The position numbers and the translations under genes are program-made. The notes beneath the pieces are model-generated. The model saw only the letters and a list, made by a program, of their open reading frames with translations, was not told the DNA's origin and searched no databases. From CAZKAP01 sp964552195 (lineage in GTDB: Bacteria; Bacteroidota; Bacteroidia; Flavobacteriales; Flavobacteriaceae): a stretch of 64,000 nucleotides of DNA. Location: the NCBI GenBank assembly GCA_964552195.1, contig CAZKFM010000003.1, forward strand, positions 186,001 to 250,000, given 5' to 3'. The number at the start of each line of letters is the position of its first letter. Positions within the stretch are counted from its first letter, which is position 1. Positions 9,267 to 17,363 of the stretch are shown in pieces.

Positions 9267-9325
9267 GGCATACCAAACTACAATACCTCAGTCGTAGTCA
9301 CCCAATTCCCCCGCCAAAATTGATG

Positions 9326-9333
9326 TAATTTTG
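9326..9333 (+). promoter_or_regulatory. Possible -7 element for pcm
   Basis: TAATTTTG matches TAnnTTTG, 32 bp before the pcm start codon. No convincing TTTG element is seen at the expected upstream distance, so this is weaker than the others. pcm also has an AAGGAG Shine-Dalgarno sequence 6 bp before its ATG, which is rare in this window. Confidence 0.4.
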
Positions 9334-9364
9334 AGACGGTCACTGGAGGCCGGAAGGAGTAAGA

Positions 9365-10030
9365 ATGGGAGAGAAAACGGATTCCTATAAATTCAGGGGA
9401 AGGCGTAATGCCCTGGCCGATCTTTTGATTGCCAAGGGCATACGGGACGAGGCCGTGCTGAATGCCATACGCACAGTGCCGCGTCATTGGTTTCTGGACA
9501 GTGTATTTGAGGATCATGCCTATGAGGATAAAGCTTTTCCTATAGGTGCGGACCAGACCATTTCGCAGCCTTATACCGTCGCTTATCAGACGGAGCTACT
9601 GGCCCTGAGTGCCGGAGATCGGGTTCTGGAAATTGGAACGGGAAGCGGATACCAGACAGCCGTACTCGTTGCTATGGGGATGAAGGTGTTCAGTATAGAG
9701 CGGCAGTGGTCCCTGTTCAAGAAAACGCAGCTCTTCTTAAGAAATACCCCGTATAATCCAAAAAAGCTGATCTTCGGGGATGGGTATCAGGGCCTGGAGG
9801 AAAAGGCCCCGTATGACGGGATACTGGTTACGGCCGGGGCACCTGAAGTCCCGAGAAAACTCCTAAGTCAACTCAAGATTGGGGGCCGACTGGTAGTCCC
9901 CATAGGGGTGGACGTGCAACGCATGACGGTATATACACGGGTAGAAGACAAGAAATTCCAGAAAGACACCTTGGGAACGTTCCGCTTCGTACCCATGTTG
10001 GGTGATCGGTTTCAGTCGGGTGAGGATTAA
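9365..10030 (+). CDS. pcm: Protein-L-isoaspartate O-methyltransferase
   Basis: 221 residues. The enzyme methylates isoaspartyl residues formed by protein ageing so that they can revert to aspartate. Visible are the substrate loop around FPIGADQTISQPYTVAYQTELL and the S-adenosylmethionine motif VLEIGTGSGYQTAVL, followed by the acidic residue of SIERQ. An AAGGAG Shine-Dalgarno sequence precedes the ATG by 6 bp. It overlaps the convergent smpB gene by 4 bp. Confidence 0.93.
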   Translation: MGEKTDSYKFRGRRNALADLLIAKGIRDEAVLNAIRTVPRHWFLDSVFEDHAYEDKAFPIGADQTISQPYTVAYQTELLALSAGDRVLEIGTGSGYQTAVLVAMGMKVFSIERQWSLFKKTQLFLRNTPYNPKKLIFGDGYQGLEEKAPYDGILVTAGAPEVPRKLLSQLKIGGRLVVPIGVDVQRMTVYTRVEDKKFQKDTLGTFRFVPMLGDRFQSGED

Positions 10031-10488
10031 TTGTTGTGAGCCTTTTTTATCCGGTCGAGATCCTTACGTGTGTCGCGCTCTTTGATGCTTTCCCTTTTGT
10101 CGTACTGTTTTTTCCCTTTGGCCAGAGCAATGGTCAGTTTTGCCCAGCCCCTTTCATTGATAAACAGGCTCAGTGGCACCACAGTGAGCCCTGAAGTGGC
10201 GACCTGTTTGCGGAGCTTGCGGAGTTCGGATCGCTGGAGTAATAGTTTCCTGCTTGCCTTGGGTCTGTGATTGGTGTATCCTCCATGGCTGTACTCATCA
10301 ATTTGCATGTTGACCACGTAGAGTTCTCCTCGTTCATTGAATTCACAGAAGCTCTGACTCAGAGATGCTTTACCCTGGCGTATGGACTTAATTTCGGTTC
10401 CGGCAAGGACAAGGCCGGCTACGTACTGGTCCAACAGTTCGTAATCGAAACGCGCTCGTTTGTTCTTTATGGAAATCTGAGTCTTCAA
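10027..10488 (-). CDS. smpB: SsrA-binding protein SmpB
   Basis: 153 residues. SmpB binds tmRNA and brings it to stalled ribosomes in trans-translation. Signature segments: IKNKRARFDYELLDQYVAGLVLAGTEIKSIRQGKASL, NMQIDEYSHGGYTNHRPKASRKLLL, and the basic tail with KGKKQYDKRESIKERD. The start is a TTG codon at 10488; no ATG is available nearby in frame. The 3' end overlaps pcm by 4 bp on the other strand. The tmRNA gene itself is not in the window. Confidence 0.95.
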   Translation of the reverse strand: MKTQISIKNKRARFDYELLDQYVAGLVLAGTEIKSIRQGKASLSQSFCEFNERGELYVVNMQIDEYSHGGYTNHRPKASRKLLLQRSELRKLRKQVATSGLTVVPLSLFINERGWAKLTIALAKGKKQYDKRESIKERDTRKDLDRIKKAHNN

Positions 10489-10641
10489 TCCAGTACTGAA
10501 TAATCCGTTGTTAAAGCGCCCTTTCTGGTGGGTATTTCGTCGATCAACTGCCGTGAACAGTATCGAACAGAATCTTTACAGAATGTTAACAGCCAGGTAA
10601 AAAAAAAGACCGCTCCTTCGCATGAAAGCAGCGAATTTACA

Positions 10642-10649
10642 TATCTTCG
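10642..10649 (+). promoter_or_regulatory. Probable -7 element for the PorP/SprF gene
   Basis: TATCTTCG, one base from TAnnTTTG and identical to the element before leuA. It lies 39 bp upstream of the ATG at 10689 in a 200-bp gap between divergent smpB and this gene. An A-rich stretch (10600-10607) lies upstream. Confidence 0.45.
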
Positions 10650-10688
10650 TCGTCAGTTTTATACAGTTTATCGATTAAAATACGTCTC

Positions 10689-12122
10689 ATGAAGTTGGAC
10701 AAGAACAAATATCGAGTCAGTCTTATCGCTTGTTTTTTCGCAGTGGTGGGCTTAGGGAGTCTGAAAGCCCAGGAAGGTGTTTTGCCTGTGGATTTCCGTC
10801 AGCATAATCTCACTCAGTTCAACGCTAGCATAGTCAATCCGACCTTCTCTTTGGATTGGGATCAACCCCGTTCAGTAACCATTTGGAGCCGGTATCAATG
10901 GCAAAACATCGATTTCGATCCCACCACGGTTTTTGTGAATTACAGTCAAAGGATTGGCAATAATGCTTCGGGGGGAATCGGAGCCTTTCGCCACAACACG
11001 GGAGTATTTCTTCAACAAGGGGGCTATATAAACGGAGCCTACGCTATACCGCTAGGAGGTGAAAACAACAATTTGTCTTTTGGTTTCAACGCGTTTTTGT
11101 TCGACAAGTCTCTTCCTACCGAAATTGCAGCAGCTTTTGATCCGGCCATCGTTCCAGGCCTAGAAGCTTCAGAAGGTTTAGTTTTTTCACTCCAGACGGG
11201 TATGAGGCTGCAGTTGAACCGGTTCAATGCAGCTTTTGGTGTTGAGAATACCTATGACTATAATTTTAGCCTGGATCAGAGGGAAACCGGAAATCCGCAG
11301 CGTGTTTTCCAGGGGTTGTTGAGTTATGATATTCCAATTAGCATAGGTGGAAATGAAGGTACAATTCGACCTATAGTCTACGGAGAGGGTTCTGGAGTAG
11401 ATGAATTTAGATATGGTGGAACGATATTACTTACCACTCCAAAGTTTTGGGTACAGGCGGGTTACAACGATTTCTACGGTGCTGCAGGTGGAATGGGGGT
11501 AACTCTTTTTGACAGGTGGTCTGTCGGGGCTCTGATCGAAGTGGGGATCGAAGATCCGACCAGTGGGGTTGAACCCACATACGAAATTATCACCTCCTAC
11601 AACCTGGGACGGCAGACCTCCAAGGCAAAACGCAAGAAAAAACAGGACGAGCAGGATGCCCTGGATCGGGCAGTTGAGGCCGAGCGGCAGAAGGCTCTGG
11701 AAGAGGAGCGACGCAGAAGGGCCATAGCTCAGCAGGACTCCATATATCAGGCTCGTCTGGCAGAGAAGAGAAGAATGGACAGCATTGCGCGGGCGGAAGA
11801 AGAACAACGCAGGCTGCAACTTGCCGAGCAGGAGAGAAAAGCGCTGGAAAACGAACGTATAGAGGAGGTTTCTAATGTGGATGGCATGCAGAAGGGCTAT
11901 TACCTGATTGCCAATGTGTTTGCCACTGAGAAGTACTTCCAGAGATTTATGACACGTCTGAGAAGAGAAGGTCTGGAACCCAAGTATTTCTTCAGAGGTC
12001 TCAACGGTTACAATTATGTATACCTCGATCGTTATGATACGCTCAGCGATGCAAGGCAGGCCAGGGATTCACAGTACTTCGGCCGGTACTTCGGCGAAAC
12101 CTGGATTTTCCGCGTAAAATAA
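10689..12122 (+). CDS. PorP/SprF family membrane protein with charged linker and SPOR-like end
   Basis: 477 residues. A signal peptide (about 1-27, ending KAQ) is followed by a PorP/SprF outer-membrane beta-barrel region (about 30-305; begins PVDFRQHNLTQFNASIVNPT), a family tied to the type IX secretion system and gliding proteins. From about 310 to 395 comes a strongly charged K/R/E/Q-rich coiled coil, and the last ~75 residues (GYYLIANVFATEKYFQRFM...WIFRVK) resemble a SPOR-type domain. Plain family members are near 300 residues, so the tail is an extension that may reach peptidoglycan or a partner. No other type IX genes are adjacent. A terminator follows. Confidence 0.85.
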   Translation: MKLDKNKYRVSLIACFFAVVGLGSLKAQEGVLPVDFRQHNLTQFNASIVNPTFSLDWDQPRSVTIWSRYQWQNIDFDPTTVFVNYSQRIGNNASGGIGAFRHNTGVFLQQGGYINGAYAIPLGGENNNLSFGFNAFLFDKSLPTEIAAAFDPAIVPGLEASEGLVFSLQTGMRLQLNRFNAAFGVENTYDYNFSLDQRETGNPQRVFQGLLSYDIPISIGGNEGTIRPIVYGEGSGVDEFRYGGTILLTTPKFWVQAGYNDFYGAAGGMGVTLFDRWSVGALIEVGIEDPTSGVEPTYEIITSYNLGRQTSKAKRKKKQDEQDALDRAVEAERQKALEEERRRRAIAQQDSIYQARLAEKRRMDSIARAEEEQRRLQLAEQERKALENERIEEVSNVDGMQKGYYLIANVFATEKYFQRFMTRLRREGLEPKYFFRGLNGYNYVYLDRYDTLSDARQARDSQYFGRYFGETWIFRVK

Positions 12123-12147
12123 ACGCACAATATAGCAATAGCTATAA

Positions 12148-12184
12148 GGCCCGGTAGTCGCTTCAGGATGCCGGGCTTTTATTT
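12148..12184 (+). terminator. Rho-independent terminator after the PorP/SprF gene
   Basis: Stem GCCCGG (12149-12154) / CCGGGC (12171-12176) with a 16-base loop, then TTTTATTTT. The T run overlaps the stop codon of the convergent TetR gene. Confidence 0.8.
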
Positions 12185-12778
12185 TCTGATGAGTTCACGG
12201 TCCAGTAAATAACCAATATAGTTGGCGGTATTGATCAGGTATTTATGATCGGACATAAGGGTGAAGTTTGCGATTGCCCCCTGGATAAGGGTCATGAACT
12301 GGCGCGCGAACTGAGCGGGTGGCACGGATATGCTGTATTCTCCACGCTCTACTCCTTCTTCTACGACAACGGCCAGCTTTCCTTCCAGCTCCCTTAGTAT
12401 TTCCTTGACGGCAGAGTAGATGGTCGCATTGTTGTTGCGGGCGTCAATGCCCAGGTTTACTATGGGGCAACCTCCCAGAGGCTCTGTGAATTCGTCGTAT
12501 TTCTTATAAAATTCAAGCAGCCTTTCCAGCCGTTCTCGTGCCGAACCTTCGGACTGCAGTATAGGATCGATCTGTGCGAAAAGCAGAGTCCTGTGACGCT
12601 GTAGTGCGGCGAGTGCCAGGTCCAGTTTGTTTTCGAAATTCCCGTATATGGCTCCCTTGGTTAATCCGGTGGCCTCGGTGAGATGGCTCATGCTGGTTCC
12701 GACATAACCGTATTTGTTAAAGATAGGGGCGACGGTTTCGATAATGTAGTTTGTGGTCCGCTCGGCCTTTCCACTCAT
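12179..12778 (-). CDS. TetR/AcrR family transcriptional repressor
   Basis: 199 residues from the ATG at 12778 (MSGKAERTTNYIIETVAPIF). The N-terminal ~60 residues hold the TetR helix-turn-helix: FNKYGYVGTSMSHLTEATGLTKGAIYGNFENK. The C-terminal ligand and dimer domain starts near residue 75. It probably represses itself: an inverted repeat (12808-12823) lies directly upstream of its promoter element. No efflux pump or metabolic target is next to it; ClpB on the other side has its own promoter. The ligand is unknown. Confidence 0.88.
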   Translation of the reverse strand: MSGKAERTTNYIIETVAPIFNKYGYVGTSMSHLTEATGLTKGAIYGNFENKLDLALAALQRHRTLLFAQIDPILQSEGSARERLERLLEFYKKYDEFTEPLGGCPIVNLGIDARNNNATIYSAVKEILRELEGKLAVVVEEGVERGEYSISVPPAQFARQFMTLIQGAIANFTLMSDHKYLINTANYIGYLLDRELIRK

Positions 12779-12794
12779 GGTCGTGCAATTTCCG

Positions 12795-12823
12795 CGAATA
12801 TACAAACAATACTGAATGGTATT
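12795..12823 (-). promoter_or_regulatory. TetR gene promoter with overlapping inverted repeat
   Basis: Minus-strand TATATTCG at 12795-12802 fits TAnnTTYG, 16 bp before the ATG. Directly upstream is the inverted repeat AATAC-tgaatg-GTATT (12808-12823), in the spacer where a repressor would block polymerase. A natural candidate for the TetR autoregulatory operator. Confidence 0.5.
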
Positions 12824-12900
12824 AATTGAAATTCCCCCGGACGGTAATCGTAGTATCATCCGGAGGAATTGGTCATTAGTGCCTTGAGGTCCTACCCGCG

Positions 12901-15483
12901 CTAGTTCTGCGGTCGAAAAACCAATTGTCCATCAAAAGCGTCGAGCAGTATCATGTCGTCCTGACTAATGGCATTGGAAAGCAGCTCCCTCGAGAGCTTG
13001 TTGAGTACTTCCCGTTGTATCTGCCTTTTCACAGGTCGAGCACCGTAGCGAGGGTCATAGCCTTTTTCCGCCAAGAAATCTATAGCTTCTTCTGTGGCAT
13101 CCAGAGTGATGTTTCGATCTGAAAGCTGCTTACTTAACATGCGCAAATGCATTTTCACTATGGTACGTATCTCAGCCCGGTCCAGGGAATTGAAGATAAC
13201 GATGTCGTCGATTCGGTTCAGGAATTCCGGCCTAAGAGTTTGCCTGAGCAAGCCCAGTACCTGTTCTTCCACCGCTGCGGATTCGTAAAGCAAATCCGAG
13301 TCGATAGACTGCTGAATGAATTCGCTTCCCAGGTTGCTCGTCATAATAATGATCGTATTCCGGAAATCGGCTGCCCGTCCCTTGTTATCGGTGAGCCGAC
13401 CTTCATCCAATACCTGCAGTAAGATATTGAAGGTGTCGGGATGAGCCTTCTCGATTTCGTCCAGCAAAACCACGGAGTACGGCCTGCGACGAACGGCCTC
13501 GGTCAGCTGTCCCCCTTCTTCGTAACCGACGTAGCCGGGAGGTGCGCCAACCAGGCGGCTTACGGAATGCTTCTCCTGGTATTCGCTCATATCGATACGG
13601 GTCATCGCATTCTCGTCATCAAAAAGGAACTCGGCCAGGGCCTTAGCCAATTCAGTCTTACCGACTCCAGTCGAACCCAGGAAGAGAAAAGAGCCTATAG
13701 GACGATTGTTGTCCTGCAAACCAGCCCGGCTACGACGGATAGCATCTGAAACCACACCTATGGCTTTATTCTGTCCGATGACCCTATTCGTGAGCACATC
13801 TTCCAGCTGGAGGAGCTTCTCCTTCTCGCTCATCAACATTTTTTGCACGGGTATACCGGTCCAGCGGGCCACAACCTCGGCGATGTCGTCCGAGGTCACT
13901 TCTTCCTGTATCAGGGCGTCCTGTCCTTGCTGCTCCGCGAGACGTTGCTGCAGGGATTCCAGTCGTGCCTGGGCCTCTTTAATCTTACCATACCGGAGTT
14001 CTGCCACCCGGCCGTAATCTCCGTTTCGTTCGGCCCGCTCCGATTCGAGTTTAAATTCCTCGATTTCTAGCTTGGTCTTTTGTATGTCGTCTATTACGGA
14101 TTTTTCCTGTTCCCAACGGGCAAAGATCTCGTTTCGCTCTTCCCTCAGGTTAGCCAGTTCGATGTTCAGGTCTTTGAGCTTATCCTGCTCATTTTCCCGT
14201 TTAATCGCTTCGACTTCGATCTCCAGTTGCATGATTCTTCGATCCAGCTTGTCGAGTTCTTCCGGCTTGGAGTTGATTTCCAGACGCAGTTTGGCCGCTG
14301 CCTCGTCCATAAGGTCGATCGCCTTGTCGGGGAGAAATCGGCTGGGAATGTATCGCTCGGATAGCATGACTGCGCTAATCACCGCTTCGTCCTTAATGCG
14401 CACTTTGTGGTGAGCCTCGTATTTCTCTTTAATTCCCCTTAAGATGGAAATGGCATCCTCCTTCGACGGCTCGTCCACCATGACCTTTTGGAAACGGCGT
14501 TCGAGAGCTTTGTCATTCTCGAAGTACTTTTGGAACTCATCCAGGGTGGTGGCTCCAATAGCTCTCAATTCACCTCTGGCCAATGCCGGTTTCAGGATGT
14601 TGGCCGCATCCATGGCTCCCTGCCCGCCACCAGCACCTACCAGGGTGTGGATTTCGTCAATGAAAAGTACAATCTGGCCATCGGATCTCACTACTTCCTT
14701 GACCACGGATTTCAGGCGTTCTTCAAACTCTCCCTTATACTTGGCACCGGCTAGCAGGGCACCCATATCCAGGGAGTAGATGTTCTTGTCCTTAAGATTT
14801 TCAGGCACATCGCCTTGTACAATCCGATGAGCAAGCCCTTCTGCAATGGCCGTCTTTCCCACTCCGGGTTCACCCACCAGAATGGGATTATTCTTTGTCC
14901 TTCTCGATAGAATCTGAAGTATGCGCCGGATTTCCTCGTCACGCCCGATCACCGGATCCAGTTTACCTGAATCCGCCAATGTATTCAGATTCTTGGCGTA
15001 TTTTTCCAGTGATTGATACGTGTCCTCGGCGGTTTCGGAGGATACGCGTTGGCCGCCTCGCATCTCTTCTATGGCCTTCTTGAGTTCTTTCTCCGTGATT
15101 CCCTGATCCTTCAGAAATTTGCCAAAACTACCCGAAGAACCGAAAAGTGCCAGGATGAGGTGTTCGATGGCGATGTAGTCATCATTCATTTCACGGGAAA
15201 TGCCCTGGGCCTTCTGAACTAACCGCGATACACTCTGGGATGCGGATAAATCCCCGCCTTCTACCTTGGGGAGTCTCTGAATTTCCTTTTGCAGAATCTG
15301 TTCGAGCAGTTCCGGGCTCTTGCCCAGTTTTTTCATCAGGAACGGAAGTACGTTCCGGTCAGTCTGGAACACGGCCAAGGCCAGGTGGTTTTCTTCCAGC
15401 TGGGGGTTGTTGTGCTGCATCGCGAGCTCCTGGGCTGCTTGCAGCACTTCTTGAGTTTTTATCGTAAAATTGTGTGTATTCAT
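12901..15483 (-). CDS. clpB: ATP-dependent chaperone ClpB
   Basis: About 860 residues. ClpB is the hexameric disaggregase that works with DnaK. Seen in order: N-terminal Clp domain, first AAA+ module with Walker A GEPGVGKTAIAEGLAHR, a coiled-coil middle domain (about 410-530; it separates ClpB from ClpA/ClpC), second AAA+ module with GSTGVGKTELAKALAEF and IDMSEYQEKHSVSRLVGAPPGYVGYEEGG, and a C-terminal domain. Three in-frame ATGs lie at 15498, 15489 and 15483; the last (MNTHNFTIKTQEVL) best fits the position of the putative promoter at 15509-15538. Confidence 0.96.
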   Translation of the reverse strand: MNTHNFTIKTQEVLQAAQELAMQHNNPQLEENHLALAVFQTDRNVLPFLMKKLGKSPELLEQILQKEIQRLPKVEGGDLSASQSVSRLVQKAQGISREMNDDYIAIEHLILALFGSSGSFGKFLKDQGITEKELKKAIEEMRGGQRVSSETAEDTYQSLEKYAKNLNTLADSGKLDPVIGRDEEIRRILQILSRRTKNNPILVGEPGVGKTAIAEGLAHRIVQGDVPENLKDKNIYSLDMGALLAGAKYKGEFEERLKSVVKEVVRSDGQIVLFIDEIHTLVGAGGGQGAMDAANILKPALARGELRAIGATTLDEFQKYFENDKALERRFQKVMVDEPSKEDAISILRGIKEKYEAHHKVRIKDEAVISAVMLSERYIPSRFLPDKAIDLMDEAAAKLRLEINSKPEELDKLDRRIMQLEIEVEAIKRENEQDKLKDLNIELANLREERNEIFARWEQEKSVIDDIQKTKLEIEEFKLESERAERNGDYGRVAELRYGKIKEAQARLESLQQRLAEQQGQDALIQEEVTSDDIAEVVARWTGIPVQKMLMSEKEKLLQLEDVLTNRVIGQNKAIGVVSDAIRRSRAGLQDNNRPIGSFLFLGSTGVGKTELAKALAEFLFDDENAMTRIDMSEYQEKHSVSRLVGAPPGYVGYEEGGQLTEAVRRRPYSVVLLDEIEKAHPDTFNILLQVLDEGRLTDNKGRAADFRNTIIIMTSNLGSEFIQQSIDSDLLYESAAVEEQVLGLLRQTLRPEFLNRIDDIVIFNSLDRAEIRTIVKMHLRMLSKQLSDRNITLDATEEAIDFLAEKGYDPRYGARPVKRQIQREVLNKLSRELLSNAISQDDMILLDAFDGQLVFRPQN

Positions 15484-15508
15484 TTTCATATTTTTCATAT
15501 CAGGATCA

Positions 15509-15538
15509 ATAATATTTCCAAAGCGCTGATATTGTCAA
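15509..15538 (-). promoter_or_regulatory. Possible sigma70-like promoter of clpB
   Basis: On the minus strand TTGACA (15533-15538), 18 bases, TATTAT (15509-15514). This resembles the proteobacterial consensus rather than the TAnnTTTG type used elsewhere in the window. RNA would start about 20 bases before the ATG at 15483. Could be chance in AT-rich DNA. Confidence 0.4.
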
Positions 15539-15563
15539 TACGGCAGCTTTTGGGCGATTTAAG

Positions 15564-15968
15564 GTGACAAAAAGACAGTTTATGGCATTTTGGGACTCGT
15601 GGGGCGGTAAAGATTCATCACAGGAAGAGGAACTATGGGAGGTGCTCGAAACCCAGAATCAATGGGAGCAGTTATTGAAGGCTTCCCATACCCGGGATCA
15701 ATGGGTTTTCAAGCACTCCGGAGCCTGCGGAATCAGTTTGAGTGTAAAGCGCAGGTTAGAAGACAGACTGACGGAATGGACCGCCGATTCGGATCGCTTT
15801 ATTTTAGATGTGATCGGGTGCAGGGAATTGAGTAGGCAAGTTGCGGGTGATCTGGAACGGATACATCAATCCCCCCAGCTGATCATTGTTCGTGGCGGGA
15901 AATCCATCTGGGATGCATCACACTACGACATACTGGACTTCCACCCGGATACGCTGAACACGAACTAA
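15564..15968 (+). CDS. ytxJ: YtxJ/BrxC family bacillithiol-linked redox protein
   Basis: 134 residues from a GTG at 15564, or 128 from the ATG at 15582 (MAFWDSWGG). Small thioredoxin-fold protein of the YtxJ (monothiol bacilliredoxin) family: the WVFKHSGACGISLSVKRRLE segment corresponds to the family's active-site Cys motif (usually CPIS, here CGIS), and QLIIVRGGKSIWDASHYDI matches the conserved C-terminal segment. Such proteins remove bacillithiol from oxidised protein thiols, which implies a bacillithiol-using cell. Encoded divergently from clpB with only a short gap. Confidence 0.8.
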   Translation: MTKRQFMAFWDSWGGKDSSQEEELWEVLETQNQWEQLLKASHTRDQWVFKHSGACGISLSVKRRLEDRLTEWTADSDRFILDVIGCRELSRQVAGDLERIHQSPQLIIVRGGKSIWDASHYDILDFHPDTLNTN

Positions 15969-16008
15969 ACTGTTGACGAGCCATGATTATTATGAACGCT
16001 CTAATTTG

Positions 16009-16016
16009 TATTTTCG
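16009..16016 (+). promoter_or_regulatory. Possible -7 element for glyA
   Basis: TATTTTCG, one base from TAnnTTTG. Only 11 bp before the ATG at 16028, which would favour the second Met at 16034. No clear -33 element. Confidence 0.3.
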
Positions 16017-16027
16017 TAGTCTAAATT

Positions 16028-17323
16028 ATGGTCATGAGGGATACCGAAATCTTCGATCGAATTCAAAGGGAAAAGGAGCGCCAGGTAAACGGCATAGAAC
16101 TGATTGCTTCAGAGAATTTTGCCAGTCCAGCCGTAATGGAGGCCATGGGCTCCGTATTGACCAACAAGTACGCAGAAGGTTATCCGGGTAAACGATACTA
16201 CGGAGGATGCGAGATCGTTGACGAGATTGAGACCATTGCTATTCAGCGCGCAAAGGAGCTCTTTGGTGCCGAGTATGCCAACGTCCAACCGCATTCAGGT
16301 TCACAGGCCAATGCTGCCGTATACCTGGCCTGCATGAAACCCGGAGATACGCTCATGGGGTTTGATCTGGCTCACGGTGGGCACCTCACTCACGGGTCCC
16401 CAGTTAATTTTTCCGGCAAAACCTATAATGTGGTTTTCTATGGCGTGGACCGGGAGACCGGACTACTAAACTACGAAACCATATTGGAAACGGCGGCGAA
16501 AGAACGCCCCAAAGTAATTATAGCAGGAGCCTCCGCATACTCGCGTGATATGGATTATGCCAGGTTTAGGCAGATCGCCGACGAGGTAGGAGCGCTGCTC
16601 CTCGCAGACATTTCACATCCCTCGGGATTGATCGCCAAAGGGTTGCTTTCCAATGCCGTGGAGCACAGCCACATCGTTACAACCACCACGCATAAGACCC
16701 TTCGCGGGCCCAGGGGCGGACTCATTCTTATGGGAAAGAACTTCGACAACCCTTTCGGCATACGTCTTAAAAACGGCAAGCTCAGAAAGATGTCGGCCCT
16801 GCTTGACCTGGCCATTTTCCCAGGCATTCAGGGAGGTCCGCTCGAGCATGTGGTAGCGGCCAAAGCCGTAGCCTTTCGTGAGGCACTTTCGGATTCCTTC
16901 GAACAGTATGTACAACAGGTACGGGCCAATGCTCAGAAGATGTCACAGCTTTTGAAGGATAGGGGATACGACGTTTTGTCCGGTGGAACGGATAACCACA
17001 TGTTGCTGATTGATCTGAGGAACAAGGGAATCACCGGTAAAGATGCCGAGGCCAGTCTGGAGCTAGTCGGCATCACGGCCAACAAGAACATGGTACCCTT
17101 CGACACCGAATCTCCCTTTATCACTTCCGGTATTCGCCTGGGAACTCCTGCGGTAACTACCCGAGGAATGAAAGAGGGCGACATGGAATTCATAGTCGAA
17201 TGCATAGACCAGGCCCTGTTGGAAAGGAAAAACACCAAGGCTCTGGCCGAGCTGAATAGGCGCATAGCCCGTCGGATGGGTGACTTTCCGCTATATCAGG
17301 AGACAGAACGCGTGGGCGTTTAA
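16028..17323 (+). CDS. glyA: Serine hydroxymethyltransferase
   Basis: 431 residues, usual length. A cytosolic PLP enzyme that converts serine and tetrahydrofolate into glycine and methylenetetrahydrofolate, the main source of one-carbon units. The PLP lysine is in VVTTTTHKTLRGPRGG; also present are NGIELIASENFASPAV, YAEGYPGKRYYGG and LADISHPSGLIAKG. The Met at 16034 (MRDTEIFDRI) is an alternative start. No terminator is visible before the convergent cyclotransferase gene. Confidence 0.97.
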   Translation: MVMRDTEIFDRIQREKERQVNGIELIASENFASPAVMEAMGSVLTNKYAEGYPGKRYYGGCEIVDEIETIAIQRAKELFGAEYANVQPHSGSQANAAVYLACMKPGDTLMGFDLAHGGHLTHGSPVNFSGKTYNVVFYGVDRETGLLNYETILETAAKERPKVIIAGASAYSRDMDYARFRQIADEVGALLLADISHPSGLIAKGLLSNAVEHSHIVTTTTHKTLRGPRGGLILMGKNFDNPFGIRLKNGKLRKMSALLDLAIFPGIQGGPLEHVVAAKAVAFREALSDSFEQYVQQVRANAQKMSQLLKDRGYDVLSGGTDNHMLLIDLRNKGITGKDAEASLELVGITANKNMVPFDTESPFITSGIRLGTPAVTTRGMKEGDMEFIVECIDQALLERKNTKALAELNRRIARRMGDFPLYQETERVGV

Positions 17324-17363
17324 AATAGATATAGCCGTTTATTACAAACTCAAATTCTTGTTA

